Of a DNA stretch of 64,000 nt, positions 46,953-55,263 are shown piece after piece. Numbering within the stretch: the stretch's first letter is position 1; each line of letters starts with the position of its first letter. The notes under the pieces are model-generated. The model saw only the letters and a list, made by a program, of their open reading frames with translations. It was not told the DNA's origin and did not search any database. This DNA comes from Cohaesibacter celericrescens (GTDB lineage Bacteria > Pseudomonadota > Alphaproteobacteria > Rhizobiales > Cohaesibacteraceae), in NCBI RefSeq assembly GCF_002866925.1, contig NZ_PKUQ01000008.1, forward strand, positions 74,592 to 138,591, read 5' to 3'. Position numbers and translations under genes: made by a program.

Positions 46953-47360
46953 TCAACGGGGATCATAGCTCAGCTCGAGACGATTGCCGCCCGGTTCATA
47001 AACCATACAATGCCGTTTGGGCCCGTTGCCCGACAATTCGGGAGCAAACTCGACCACAACATCCGGCCAATTTTTCACCTCTTCAAACAGGGCATCCAAC
47101 GCCTCGTTGCTGGCCAGCTTCAGCGCGAAGTGATGCAGTCCAACATTTTGAAAACGATCAAAACCGATCGGGCTATCGGTTTTTGCCTGCCAAAGCGTCA
47201 GCTTGGCGGTGCCGTCGGTAATGTAGGCTGAGGGATAGTCCGGATTGCCGCCGAATTGTTTCCAGCCAAGGCAATCGGTAAAGAAAGATAGCGACAGCAT
47301 AAGATCTTCAACGGTCAAGCCGAGGTGATCAATGCCCAATGTGGCGGCCGTATCTGCCAT
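46953..47360 (-). CDS. VOC-superfamily (glyoxalase/bleomycin-resistance-like) protein
   Basis: 135 residues from the ATG at 47360, preceded by GGAGAAG. Start LGIDHLGLTVEDL with a metal-type His, a second His in VGLHHFALKL, and CMVYEPGGNRLEL with a Glu near the end: the classic two-module VOC layout. Substrate unknown; some members are lyases, dioxygenases or resistance proteins. Single gene. Confidence 0.82.
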   Translation of the reverse strand: MADTAATLGIDHLGLTVEDLMLSLSFFTDCLGWKQFGGNPDYPSAYITDGTAKLTLWQAKTDSPIGFDRFQNVGLHHFALKLASNEALDALFEEVKNWPDVVVEFAPELSGNGPKRHCMVYEPGGNRLELSYDPR

Positions 47361-47390
47361 TTTCTTCTCCATATGTCCGCATATATCTCA

Positions 47391-47419
47391 ATAAAATGGC
47401 GCGGAATGATCCGCGCCAT
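47391..47419 (-). terminator. Terminator of the OmpA-like/HHH operon
   Basis: Perfect 10-base arms ATGGCGCGGA / TCCGCGCCAT with a 4-base loop; on the minus strand it is followed by TTTTATT. Lies about 50 bases past the stop at 47470. Confidence 0.88.
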
Positions 47420-47469
47420 CTAAATGGTTGTTCGATTCGCAATAGGCTACAAGCCGAAGCGGTTCAAAA

Positions 47470-48882
47470 TCAGCCTTTTGAGCTGCCCACTTGGCCTTTG
47501 TCGACGCGCTTGGAAAATTCGGTTTCTTCTCCACTTGCGAGCAATTTGGCTTGTTCGATCCAGTTTTCCCGATCAACTCGCCCTTTGAACGATAGGAACG
47601 TGGTTACCCAGTTTATTTCCTTGCGGTTCCATTTAGCGATTTGATCGAAGTGATAGATGCCCAGATCATTGAGCTTGCCTTCGATCACCTTACCGACACC
47701 CTTGATGCGTTTGAGATCATCGGCACCCGCTTTGCGCGGGGCTTTCAGAAGCCTTGGTTTTTTGCCCGCAACATTGGCTTTTTCCTCAATCGAGGCGTCT
47801 TTGGGTAGGGCTGCAATGGCAGCCGCGATGCGCGCTTCTTCATCGTCGATACCACCATCGGCATTAAGATCAGCATCAGAAACAGCATCGGCTTTTGGTT
47901 CAACCGCGTCTTCCACAACGGCCTCAGCCTTGGTCTGAGGGGCCTTGGTCTCAGATGTCTTGGCTTTAGGTGCCGCCTTTGGTTTGGTTTTCGGCTTAGC
48001 TTTGGTCTTGGTCGGAATCTCTGTTTCAGGAGTTTCCTGTGGTGCAGGTACCGGGGCGGTTTCGATCGCTGGCGTTAGACCGGAGGCATCCGTGCCCTCG
48101 GCCTGCATAAGACCTCGGGCTTGCGGAATCCATTCTTCGCGATCAATGCGTCCCTTGAAAGAAAGGAATGTAGTGACCCAATTGACTTCATCGCGGGACC
48201 AATTGGCCACTTGATCAAAGTGATGGACACCCAAATCATTCAGCTTGCTCTCAATTACTTTGCCAACGCCTTTGATGCGTTTCAGATCGTCGGCTTTGCC
48301 ATTGCGTGGAGCAACGAGCAATGCTGGTTTGACCCCTGCTGCATCGGCTTTTTGTTCGATGGATGCATCTTTGGGCAAGGACGCCAAAGCCGCGGCGATA
48401 CGAGCCTCTTCTGTTTCCAGTTCAGCCCCAATCCCCACTTCATTTGCCACCGGCCCACCAACACCGGCCGTGCTAACAAGAGCGGCCTGCTCTTCAACAG
48501 CATCGCTGGCTGGTTTGACCGCCGAAGGAGCAGAGGTCTTGGCACTGTCTTCACTTGCGACCGCTTTGCTTTCGGGTGCATCCAGTTCAGCTTGTTGCTC
48601 AGCCATTTTGCGGTTGGTTTGCTCCGCAAGGGCCTGTGCCGCGATTTGCTTGTCTTCAACATCGGCCTCTTTGGTCACCTCGGCCGAGGCTCCCACTGCC
48701 GCAGGTGTCGACGCTTCAACAGCAGGTATAGATGTGCTTTTGGTTGAGGCTGTGTGCATGGCCCGACCAGACGGGACCGATGCTTTGGCGCTGAAATAGC
48801 GCCGTAGAAAACAACCGATCGGCATACCGATTACAACTGCGAATATGATCAGGACCAGTTCCTGCCAAAATAGTGCGTTCAT
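47470..48882 (-). CDS. Membrane-anchored protein with duplicated helix-hairpin-helix module
   Basis: 470 residues. One N-terminal membrane helix (residues 5-22), a long Ala/Glu/Ser-rich linker, then two nearly identical modules at about 157-258 and 347-448 (offset exactly 190 residues), joined by a Lys/Pro/Thr-rich linker (about 285-330). Each module holds EEARIAAA-ASLPKDASIE, a helix-hairpin-helix core DDLKRIKGVGKVIE-KLNDLG, HFDQ, and NWVTTFLSFKGR-DRE-WI. The same core ends the NuoE or ribosomal-associated proteins of some alphaproteobacteria. Such motifs usually bind DNA or protein; on a membrane anchor the role is unclear. AGGAGAGG ribosome-binding site; third gene of an operon with a 35-residue membrane protein and an OmpA-like protein. 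Confidence 0.8.
   Translation of the reverse strand: MNALFWQELVLIIFAVVIGMPIGCFLRRYFSAKASVPSGRAMHTASTKSTSIPAVEASTPAAVGASAEVTKEADVEDKQIAAQALAEQTNRKMAEQQAELDAPESKAVASEDSAKTSAPSAVKPASDAVEEQAALVSTAGVGGPVANEVGIGAELETEEARIAAALASLPKDASIEQKADAAGVKPALLVAPRNGKADDLKRIKGVGKVIESKLNDLGVHHFDQVANWSRDEVNWVTTFLSFKGRIDREEWIPQARGLMQAEGTDASGLTPAIETAPVPAPQETPETEIPTKTKAKPKTKPKAAPKAKTSETKAPQTKAEAVVEDAVEPKADAVSDADLNADGGIDDEEARIAAAIAALPKDASIEEKANVAGKKPRLLKAPRKAGADDLKRIKGVGKVIEGKLNDLGIYHFDQIAKWNRKEINWVTTFLSFKGRVDRENWIEQAKLLASGEETEFSKRVDKGQVGSSKG
47539..47844 (-). repeat. HHH module, second copy
   Basis: Encodes about residues 347-448. Around 75-80% identical at protein level to the first copy by eye; DNA has diverged at third positions, so the duplication is not recent. 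Confidence 0.8.
48109..48414 (-). repeat. HHH module, first copy
   Basis: Encodes about residues 157-258 of the same protein; pairs with 47539-47844. Confidence 0.8.
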
Positions 48883-48893
48883 GGCTCCCTCTC

Positions 48894-49001
48894 CTATTTT
48901 CTGTTGTTTTTGCTTGGGTCACAGGCCATCCAGCCAATGATTGCCCCCAGAACGAGCCCCAACAGGAGCAATGGATATAGATTTGCGATTAGGTATCCCA
49001 T
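48894..49001 (-). CDS. 35-residue membrane protein
   Basis: Short gene on the minus strand: ATG at 49001 with TTTAGGAG nine bases ahead, TAG at 48894. The product is one hydrophobic helix (LYPLLLLGLVLGAIIGWMA) followed by a short polar tail CDPSKNNRK. It lies 14 bases after the OmpA-like gene and 11 bases before the HHH protein gene, so all three are one transcript. I do not recognise a family; the single helix suggests a partner for one of the flanking membrane proteins. Confidence 0.72.
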   Translation of the reverse strand: MGYLIANLYPLLLLGLVLGAIIGWMACDPSKNNRK

Positions 49002-49015
49002 TTCAAACTCCTAAA

Positions 49016-50473
49016 TTATTGGGCCAGGATCACGAATTCGATGCGACGGTTTTTTGCTTTGCCTTCAGCGGTATCATTGCCTGCGACGGGATTGGTTTCG
49101 CCAAACCCTTTTGGCTCAAGCCGTTCATCGGACAAGCCTGCTTCGATGAGATAGTCAACCACAGAGCCAGCGCGTTTTTCGGACAAAAGCTGGTTGGCAA
49201 AATTGTCACCGTCACTGTCGGTGTGACCTTCGATTTGAATCTTGCTTTCGGGGCATCGATGCGCCGTATAGATCAAACCATCCAGCAAACCAAAGGAGTC
49301 TGCCGAAATGCTGGCCTTGCCCGAATCAAAGAGAATGGTGTTTTTCTCCAACGCACTCCTCAGCAAGACCTGACATTCATCCGGGTTGACCGCCTCGCCG
49401 GGTACTGCAACTGACAGCTCGGAGCTAAGGGACAAATTCGCTGGCAATGCAGACCGCAATGCTTCTTGGAGTTTTTGCAGCGCCCCTTCATAGAAGGCAC
49501 CACCGGTCATGGCCAAACCATCTTGGCTCAAGCTTGCCTGCCCGCCAATCCCCAGACGACTGACAGCTTGAAGCGCAGCAGATGCGAGTTGATTATATTC
49601 CTCAGAGCCAAGTCCAGCGATAAGCTCGCCTTCTTGCACCATGAGATTGTCATTCACACCGGAAGATCCAAATTTGCGCACAGCAAGACCGTTGATCGCA
49701 GTCTTGATATCGGCGCTCGGCACCAAACCAACCAAATCCACACCCTCTGCCGTCCGCTTGATGGCAAAGCCGTCTATAGGTTTTGCTTCAACCGGTTCCG
49801 CTTTTGCTGGCTCTTTGGGTTGAGAGATCTGAAGGTCAGGCTTAATAACGCCAAGATCTGCCGTATCGATTTTCTCTTTAATGGCTTTGTAAAGAGCAAC
49901 ATGGCCTGCATTGCCGTCTTCCAACGCACCAGATACCGTCAACCTATCGTCGATCAGCATCACTTTGGCGGTTGGTAGAACGCTCAATAGATCTGAGGAG
50001 AAATCGACCACTTTTTCAAGGCCAGCAGGACCACCGCGTGCCGCTTCAACGCTGGAGGACAATTCAATATCATTGAACTTTGCTTTGATCTTATCTGCTG
50101 CAGTTTTGAAAAGATCGTAGGGCAGGTAGCCAATCATGGAGAGCTTGTCGTCGTCCCGCTCCAGCCCCCAAGTAAAGGGCTTTTGCTCGGCCAACAAGCT
50201 TGTCTCGTCTTCGACTTCTCGAATGCCCCACTCCACATCCAACAGTTCCACCGCCCATGCGGATACGCCTTGTTCCGGCGCTATGCCGGTGAGCACGCCA
50301 TCGCGACCGTCAAACGAAATAGCCGCCCAATCCATATCTTTGCTTGCCAACACATTTTCGGCGCGAGACGTCAGGTCGGCTTCAATCTTTGTGGTTTCAC
50401 TGTAAAGGCTAATACCGGTAACGGCCGCGACAGCGACAACCCCGGGGATCAACCATTTGGTCAACAATGACAT
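49016..50473 (-). CDS. OmpA-family protein with BON-like repeats
   Basis: 485 residues, AAGGAA ribosome-binding site. N-terminal signal anchor (residues 6-25), then a region of alternating strands and helices that resembles BON domains (FDGRDGVLTGIAPEQG, DRLTVSGALEDG, GVDLVGLVPSADIKTAI), then a C-terminal OmpA peptidoglycan-binding domain from about 365 (NTILFDSGKASISADS, IEGHTDSDGDNFANQLLSEKRA, GFGETNPVAGN, KNRRIEF). Combination resembles mycobacterial OmpATb/ArfA layouts. Likely ties the inner membrane to peptidoglycan. First gene of the operon with the 35-residue and HHH proteins. Confidence 0.83.
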   Translation of the reverse strand: MSLLTKWLIPGVVAVAAVTGISLYSETTKIEADLTSRAENVLASKDMDWAAISFDGRDGVLTGIAPEQGVSAWAVELLDVEWGIREVEDETSLLAEQKPFTWGLERDDDKLSMIGYLPYDLFKTAADKIKAKFNDIELSSSVEAARGGPAGLEKVVDFSSDLLSVLPTAKVMLIDDRLTVSGALEDGNAGHVALYKAIKEKIDTADLGVIKPDLQISQPKEPAKAEPVEAKPIDGFAIKRTAEGVDLVGLVPSADIKTAINGLAVRKFGSSGVNDNLMVQEGELIAGLGSEEYNQLASAALQAVSRLGIGGQASLSQDGLAMTGGAFYEGALQKLQEALRSALPANLSLSSELSVAVPGEAVNPDECQVLLRSALEKNTILFDSGKASISADSFGLLDGLIYTAHRCPESKIQIEGHTDSDGDNFANQLLSEKRAGSVVDYLIEAGLSDERLEPKGFGETNPVAGNDTAEGKAKNRRIEFVILAQ

Positions 50474-50747
50474 TGTTAAATTCCTTTTTTTGATCCGATT
50501 GGTACCGTCAGGAGCCCCTCTCTTACACGCTACCCGGATCGTATCCTTAACTATGCTATCTCAGATGTTTATCAGGTCAAAGGCAAACCGGAGATGAACA
50601 AACGAAAAATTAACTTTTCTTTGTGTTTGGCCGTTCGGGTGGGTTTGGGAGGCGGCAGGATTGCGTTCCAACGCGGAAAATGCTTTTAAGAATGGGTTCC
50701 GGCCACTTTTGCCTGACACCCAATTCCCGCAGATTGGCGAGCCTTTC

Positions 50748-51977
50748 ATGATCCATCAGAGCCTTTCCAATCGACAAGCACGCCGAATCGCTCTCAAGGC
50801 GCAGGGATTTTTACCTCAATTACGCAAACGCAAGCGCCATGATCGCCGCCATCTGGATGCGGTGTTTGATCAAATAGGCCTGTTGCAAATTGACTCTGTC
50901 AATGTTTTGGATCGGGCCCATTATCTCACCCTGTTTGCGCGGCTTGGGGATTATGATCGTTCGCTCATCGATAATGCTGCTCATGCGGTCGACAGCAGGA
51001 AGATCCCTAAAGACTATTTTGAATATTGGGGGCATGAAGCCTCCATTCTCCCCGTGTCGCTTTATCCCGCACTTAAATGGCGCATGGATCGCGCCGCACG
51101 CCATGAGGGGCTGTGGGGTGGCATATCACGCTATGCCAAAGAGAATCCGCACGTTATCGAAGCGGTTTTTAAGGACATCGAGATCCAGGGGCCGGTTGCG
51201 GTATCTGATCTGGATAAACGCGGCGGGCGAACGGGGGCTTGGTGGGGCTGGAATGACACCAAGATTGCGTTGGAATTTCTGTTTTGGAGCGGACGCATAA
51301 CATCGGCTGGGCGGACCCGCTTTGCTCGCAGCTACGACCTGCCGGAGCGGGTGTTGCCTGCCCATATTCTCAACCAACCGGCCATGGACGAACGCGCTGC
51401 GCATCGGCATTTGATGGAGGTTGCGGCACGCAGTCACGGTGTTGGTTCCGAGAAATGCCTGCGTGATTATTTTCGCCTAAAACCAGTGGACGCACGCCTT
51501 GCCCTGCAAGAATTGGTCGAGGATCGCGTGCTAATTCCAGTCGAAATTGAGGGGTGGGATGTACCAACCTATCTGCATCGCGACGCAGAAATGCCTTCCC
51601 GTGCCACCTGCCAGTCGCTTTTAGCACCGTTTGATTCTCTTATCTGGATGCGGGATCGCGCCGAGACATTGTTTGATTTCCATTATCGTATCGAGATCTA
51701 TGTACCCAAGGAAAAGCGACAGTTTGGCTATTATGTGCTGCCCTTTTTGATGGGGGACCGGCTGGTTGCGCGGCTTGACCTGAAAGCCAATCGGCAAGAG
51801 GGCATTCTGGAAGTGTTCGCAGCCCATGGTGAAGCCCGCATTGACACAGGCAAAGTCTGCGCAGCGTTAGCTCATGAATTGCGGCTGATGGCAGGCTGGT
51901 TGGGGCTCGCAAATATCAGAGTGCATGAGAGCGGTGATCTTGGCGTTCCCCTCAAACAAACGGTCTCGTCACTTTAA
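50748..51977 (+). CDS. ycaQ: YcaQ/AlkX-type winged-helix DNA glycosylase
   Basis: 409 residues from the ATG at 50748; the frame opens earlier but the family N-terminus (SNRQARRIALKAQGF) starts here. The YcaQ family excises bulky and interstrand-crosslinked adducts from DNA. The catalytic Gln-x-Asp signature is visible in GLLQIDSVNVLDRAHYLTLFAR, and the C-terminal winged-helix part has LAPFDSLIWMRDRAETLFDFHYRIEIYVP. Cytoplasmic, single gene. No SOS-type box was seen upstream. Confidence 0.9.
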   Translation: MIHQSLSNRQARRIALKAQGFLPQLRKRKRHDRRHLDAVFDQIGLLQIDSVNVLDRAHYLTLFARLGDYDRSLIDNAAHAVDSRKIPKDYFEYWGHEASILPVSLYPALKWRMDRAARHEGLWGGISRYAKENPHVIEAVFKDIEIQGPVAVSDLDKRGGRTGAWWGWNDTKIALEFLFWSGRITSAGRTRFARSYDLPERVLPAHILNQPAMDERAAHRHLMEVAARSHGVGSEKCLRDYFRLKPVDARLALQELVEDRVLIPVEIEGWDVPTYLHRDAEMPSRATCQSLLAPFDSLIWMRDRAETLFDFHYRIEIYVPKEKRQFGYYVLPFLMGDRLVARLDLKANRQEGILEVFAAHGEARIDTGKVCAALAHELRLMAGWLGLANIRVHESGDLGVPLKQTVSSL

Positions 51978-52443
51978 TGGCTGGGTAGGACTATTGAGGC
52001 AAAGGGCTTCTTAATAAACGCACAGCTACGTGACGGCACCAGGGAATCATACCCACTGACAAAACCGTGCTGTAACCAACCGAGAATCGGTAGAGAGGAA
52101 ACTTGGCCGTCTAGTCTCTGCATCCATTGCAAATGGATGGTGCAAAAAGAGAACATAGCAAGGCATAGAAGCCCTGCCGAATGGATTTCATGCGATTGGA
52201 ACGCAGGCTCGGGAATTGATGTATCGGCATCTGAATGTCCCTTTCCTATTTGGACTTTACCGGAATTGCTACATACTCCCTCGACAATGGAGAGCAAGAA
52301 GCGTGTGATATCAGGCTAGTTTAGTCGCATCCGCAGTTCAATCCCCAATCACGAGCAGTTGATAATGATCACGTATATGTGAGGCCACCATAGTGTGTTA
52401 CATAGGCCTCGATTATGATGACAATAGAGAAAGCGAATTTTTC
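51978..52443. other. Intergenic region upstream of the HAD hydrolase gene
   Basis: 466 bases. Contains CATCCATT-GCA-AATGGATG (52121-52139), a perfect 8-base hairpin without a T-run. The open frame at 51974-52297 on the minus strand has no ribosome-binding site and no coding character. Confidence 0.5.
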
Positions 52444-53091
52444 ATGCAGAGATTGGATCTGGATCGTGTTGAATGTCTGATCTTTGACCTTGATGGGACG
52501 CTGGTCGACAGTGAAATCCTGAGCCAGCAGGCCTATTGCGACACGGTTCCTGATCTGGACTGGGATGTGCATCACCTGATGACTCATTTCAGAGGCCACC
52601 AATTCTCGCGTATTGTGCACGCATTGGAAGAGCATGTCGGAAGAAAGCTGCCCGAGGATTATGAGGCACTCTATCGGGCGCGGGTGGCAGAGTTGTTCGA
52701 AACACAATTGAAAGCCTACCCGCATGTAACAGAAGCGATACTTGGCATAAAGCTCCCCAAATGCATTGCGTCTTCCGGTCCGCTTAAGAAAATGCGGCAT
52801 TCTTTAGGGCTAACCGGTCTCGCCCAATATTTCGAGCCCCATTTATTCAGCGCCTACGAGATCAGCTCGTGGAAGCCCGATCCCGATCTTTTCCTTCACG
52901 CTGCCAAGGCAATGGGCTTTGAACCACAAGCTTGTCTGGTGATTGAAGACAGTGCCGTCGGCATTCAGGCAGCCCAAGCTGCAGATATGCAATTTCTGCT
53001 TCATTGCCCAAAAGGGCACGACCTGCCAACCGGCTATGACGGGCCCGTGCTGGAGGATTATAGCGATTTTCCGCTTTCTGTGTCGCAGTGA
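52444..53091 (+). CDS. HAD-superfamily hydrolase, beta-phosphoglucomutase-like
   Basis: 215 residues from the ATG at 52444 (GAGAAAG upstream). HAD motifs: nucleophile LIFDLDGTLVDSE, motif II CIASSG, motif III Lys in SSWKPDPDLF and motif IV VIEDSAVGIQAA. The cap domain is alpha-helical, as in YieH/phosphoglycolate phosphatase relatives. It hydrolyses a small phosphate ester, such as a sugar phosphate; exact substrate unknown. Confidence 0.88.
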   Translation: MQRLDLDRVECLIFDLDGTLVDSEILSQQAYCDTVPDLDWDVHHLMTHFRGHQFSRIVHALEEHVGRKLPEDYEALYRARVAELFETQLKAYPHVTEAILGIKLPKCIASSGPLKKMRHSLGLTGLAQYFEPHLFSAYEISSWKPDPDLFLHAAKAMGFEPQACLVIEDSAVGIQAAQAADMQFLLHCPKGHDLPTGYDGPVLEDYSDFPLSVSQ

Positions 53092-53436
53092 TAGAGAGAC
53101 GATAAAACCTCTTTTAAAATGCGAAATGCCGCGCTAGATTTTGTTGGAACAGGTGATACATTACCCAAGGTGGCCGGTCACAGCGCTGCTGGAATAGTGT
53201 CTTGATGCAAAAGAATTCGCTTGCAATTGAGTTCAAGGCGCGGTAGTGAAAGGAACTTGCCCGAGCGTGGATGATGAAAACATCGTCAGCGGGACAGGTT
53301 TTCTTGCAATTCTTCATTATGAGTTTTGCTAAGAAATGCCCCTTTTGGCGCAGAACCCCTAACGGCAGCTGATCTGCGCAGGCTTCCCCCAAAATTAATG
53401 AAACCATCCAACGCAGCATTTTTGCGCGGTTTTGAG
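53092..53436. other. Long leader region of the DEAD-box helicase gene
   Basis: 345 bases with no supported gene. A long 5' untranslated region would suit a cold-induced helicase mRNA, but I see no clear conserved cold-box element. Confidence 0.4.
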
Positions 53437-54849
53437 ATGGTTGATGAAAGAACCTATTTGACAAACTTTAGTGACCTCGGCCTTGCCGAGCCAATTCTTC
53501 GTGCGGTTACAGACGAAGGCTACACGACACCCACTCCCATTCAAACCAAAGCGATCCCGGTTTCTCTGACCGGTAAAGATATTTTGGGTATTGCACAGAC
53601 CGGCACAGGTAAAACCGCCGCGTTTGTTTTGCCCATGCTGGATCGCATTGCGCGTCAAGGCGGCAAAGCAGCACCAAAAACCTGTGGTGCTCTGATTATG
53701 GCCCCGACACGCGAACTCGTCTCCCAGATTGCAGACAACATTCGCAATTACAGCAAGTTTATGCGCGTTTCCGTCACCGTCATCGTTGGCGGCGTGAAAC
53801 CACGCCCACAGATCAATCGCCTGATGGCTGGTACCGACATTATTGTCGCCACTCCGGGTCGTTTGCTTGATCATATGAACAACGGCATTCTGCGATTGGA
53901 TCAAACACACACTGTTGTGTTGGATGAGGCGGACCATATGCTCGACCTCGGGTTCATTCCCGATATTCGGCGCATTATGAAGAAATTGCCGAAAAAACGG
54001 CAGACTTCTTTGTTTTCAGCGACCATGCCAACGGCAATTCGTTCCTTGGCCAATGATTTCCAGACTAATCCCGTTGAAGTCTCTGTCGCGGCTGCATCTC
54101 GCCCTATTGAACGCATCAATCAGAGCGTTCAGCATACACCGCACGCAGCAAAACGTGATGTGTTGACCCAAATCCTGTCCAAAGAAGGCGTTGAACGGGC
54201 TATTGTGTTTACGCGGACCAAACGCGGCGCCGATCGGGTGAGTATGCATTTGCAGAAAGCAGGTCTGTCTGCTGCAGCTATTCATGGCAACAAGAGCCAG
54301 AGCCAACGCGTTCGGGCCCTTGCTGACTTTAAAGCCGGCCAGACCAACATCATGGTTGCGACTGATATTGCTGCGCGAGGCATCGATATCGATGACGTGT
54401 CCCATGTGGTCAATTTCGAGTTGCCAGAAGTGGCAGAAGCCTATGTTCATCGCATTGGCCGGACTGCGCGTGCTGGTCGAGAAGGCATTGCTATCTCGCT
54501 GTGCGATCCGTCAGAAGCCAAATTGTTGCGCGAGATCGAAAAGCTGATCGGCAGCAAGTTGGCACGCGATGGCGTGGAAGCATATTCTCCTGGTGATGCA
54601 CCGGTTCCCGATACAGCTATTAAAGCTGATCCGGGTGTCCGCGGACCAAAACGCAAGCCTCGTGCCTATCGTGGCAAAGGCGGCGGTGCAGGTCCAAACA
54701 GTGGCAATGGCAACACTGGCAAACCAGCCAATGCCAAGAACCGTAGACGCCCATCAGGCAAACCAAACACAGGCTTTGGCCGCCCTGCCGGACAGGCAGC
54801 TGGCCATCGCAAAGGCAACAGAGGCGGCGGCGCAGCAGCGCATGCCTAA
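53437..54849 (+). CDS. DEAD-box RNA helicase, RhlE-like
   Basis: About 470 residues; the start is uncertain. ATG at 53437 lacks a clear ribosome-binding site; TTG at 53458 would give the usual family start TNFSDLGL. Motifs: Q motif TPTPIQ, I AQTGTGKT, Ia PTRELVSQI, Ib TPGRLLDH, II VLDEADHMLD, III FSATMP, IV IVFTRTKRGAD, V ATDIAARGIDID, VI HRIGRTARAG. The C-terminal tail is basic, Gly/Asn/Pro-rich. Unwinds RNA structure, as in cold adaptation and ribosome assembly. A cold shock protein gene follows 72 bases later on the same strand, a common pairing. Confidence 0.92.
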   Translation: MVDERTYLTNFSDLGLAEPILRAVTDEGYTTPTPIQTKAIPVSLTGKDILGIAQTGTGKTAAFVLPMLDRIARQGGKAAPKTCGALIMAPTRELVSQIADNIRNYSKFMRVSVTVIVGGVKPRPQINRLMAGTDIIVATPGRLLDHMNNGILRLDQTHTVVLDEADHMLDLGFIPDIRRIMKKLPKKRQTSLFSATMPTAIRSLANDFQTNPVEVSVAAASRPIERINQSVQHTPHAAKRDVLTQILSKEGVERAIVFTRTKRGADRVSMHLQKAGLSAAAIHGNKSQSQRVRALADFKAGQTNIMVATDIAARGIDIDDVSHVVNFELPEVAEAYVHRIGRTARAGREGIAISLCDPSEAKLLREIEKLIGSKLARDGVEAYSPGDAPVPDTAIKADPGVRGPKRKPRAYRGKGGGAGPNSGNGNTGKPANAKNRRRPSGKPNTGFGRPAGQAAGHRKGNRGGGAAAHA

Positions 54850-54921
54850 TCTTAAAAATTCGAGCAGACACTCTCGAACAATTTCTACCAACACACTTTC
54901 TATAAACAAAGGAATATCAAA

Positions 54922-55134
54922 GTGGCTACTGGCACAGTAAAATGGTTTAACTCCACCAAAGGTTTTGGCTTCATTCAGCAGGACGCTGGCGGAGACGACG
55001 TGTTCGTGCACATCAGTGCAGTTGAACGCGCTGGCATGCATGGCCTGAACGAAGGCGACAAAATCAGCTACGACATCGAAGTTGATCAGGCTCGCGGCAA
55101 ATCTTCTGCTGGCAATCTGAAACTTGTCGACTAA
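54922..55134 (+). CDS. Cold shock protein, CspA family
   Basis: 70 residues, GTG start with AAAGGAA upstream. RNP1 and RNP2 are KGFGFIQ and VFVHIS; start ATGTVKWFNSTKGFGF is the standard family pattern. Single-strand RNA/DNA-binding chaperone. A small hairpin separates it from the helicase gene and three hairpins follow it. Confidence 0.95.
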   Translation: MATGTVKWFNSTKGFGFIQQDAGGDDVFVHISAVERAGMHGLNEGDKISYDIEVDQARGKSSAGNLKLVD

Positions 55135-55148
55135 TCCATTTTTTGATG

Positions 55149-55200
55149 GCAACCCTTTAGGGTTGCTTACAAAGATGGACTTGCCTCACAAAAGTGAGGC
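55149..55200 (+). ncRNA. Two hairpins in the csp 3' untranslated region
   Basis: GCAACCCT-TT-AGGGTTGC (55149-55166) and GCCTCAC-AAAA-GTGAGGC (55183-55200), both perfect, ahead of the terminator at 55213. Neither has its own T-run. Confidence 0.6.
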
Positions 55201-55212
55201 CTAGATATAATT

Positions 55213-55238
55213 AAGGCGGCCATTGGCCGCCTTTTTTA
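55213..55238. terminator. Terminator between csp and the DnaJ-like gene
   Basis: AAGGCGGCC / GGCCGCCTT perfect 9-base stem, 3-base loop, followed by TTTTT; works for the csp transcript and, less strongly, the opposite strand. Confidence 0.92.
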
Positions 55239-55263
55239 TGTTTATATTCAATGCAATCCCGGC

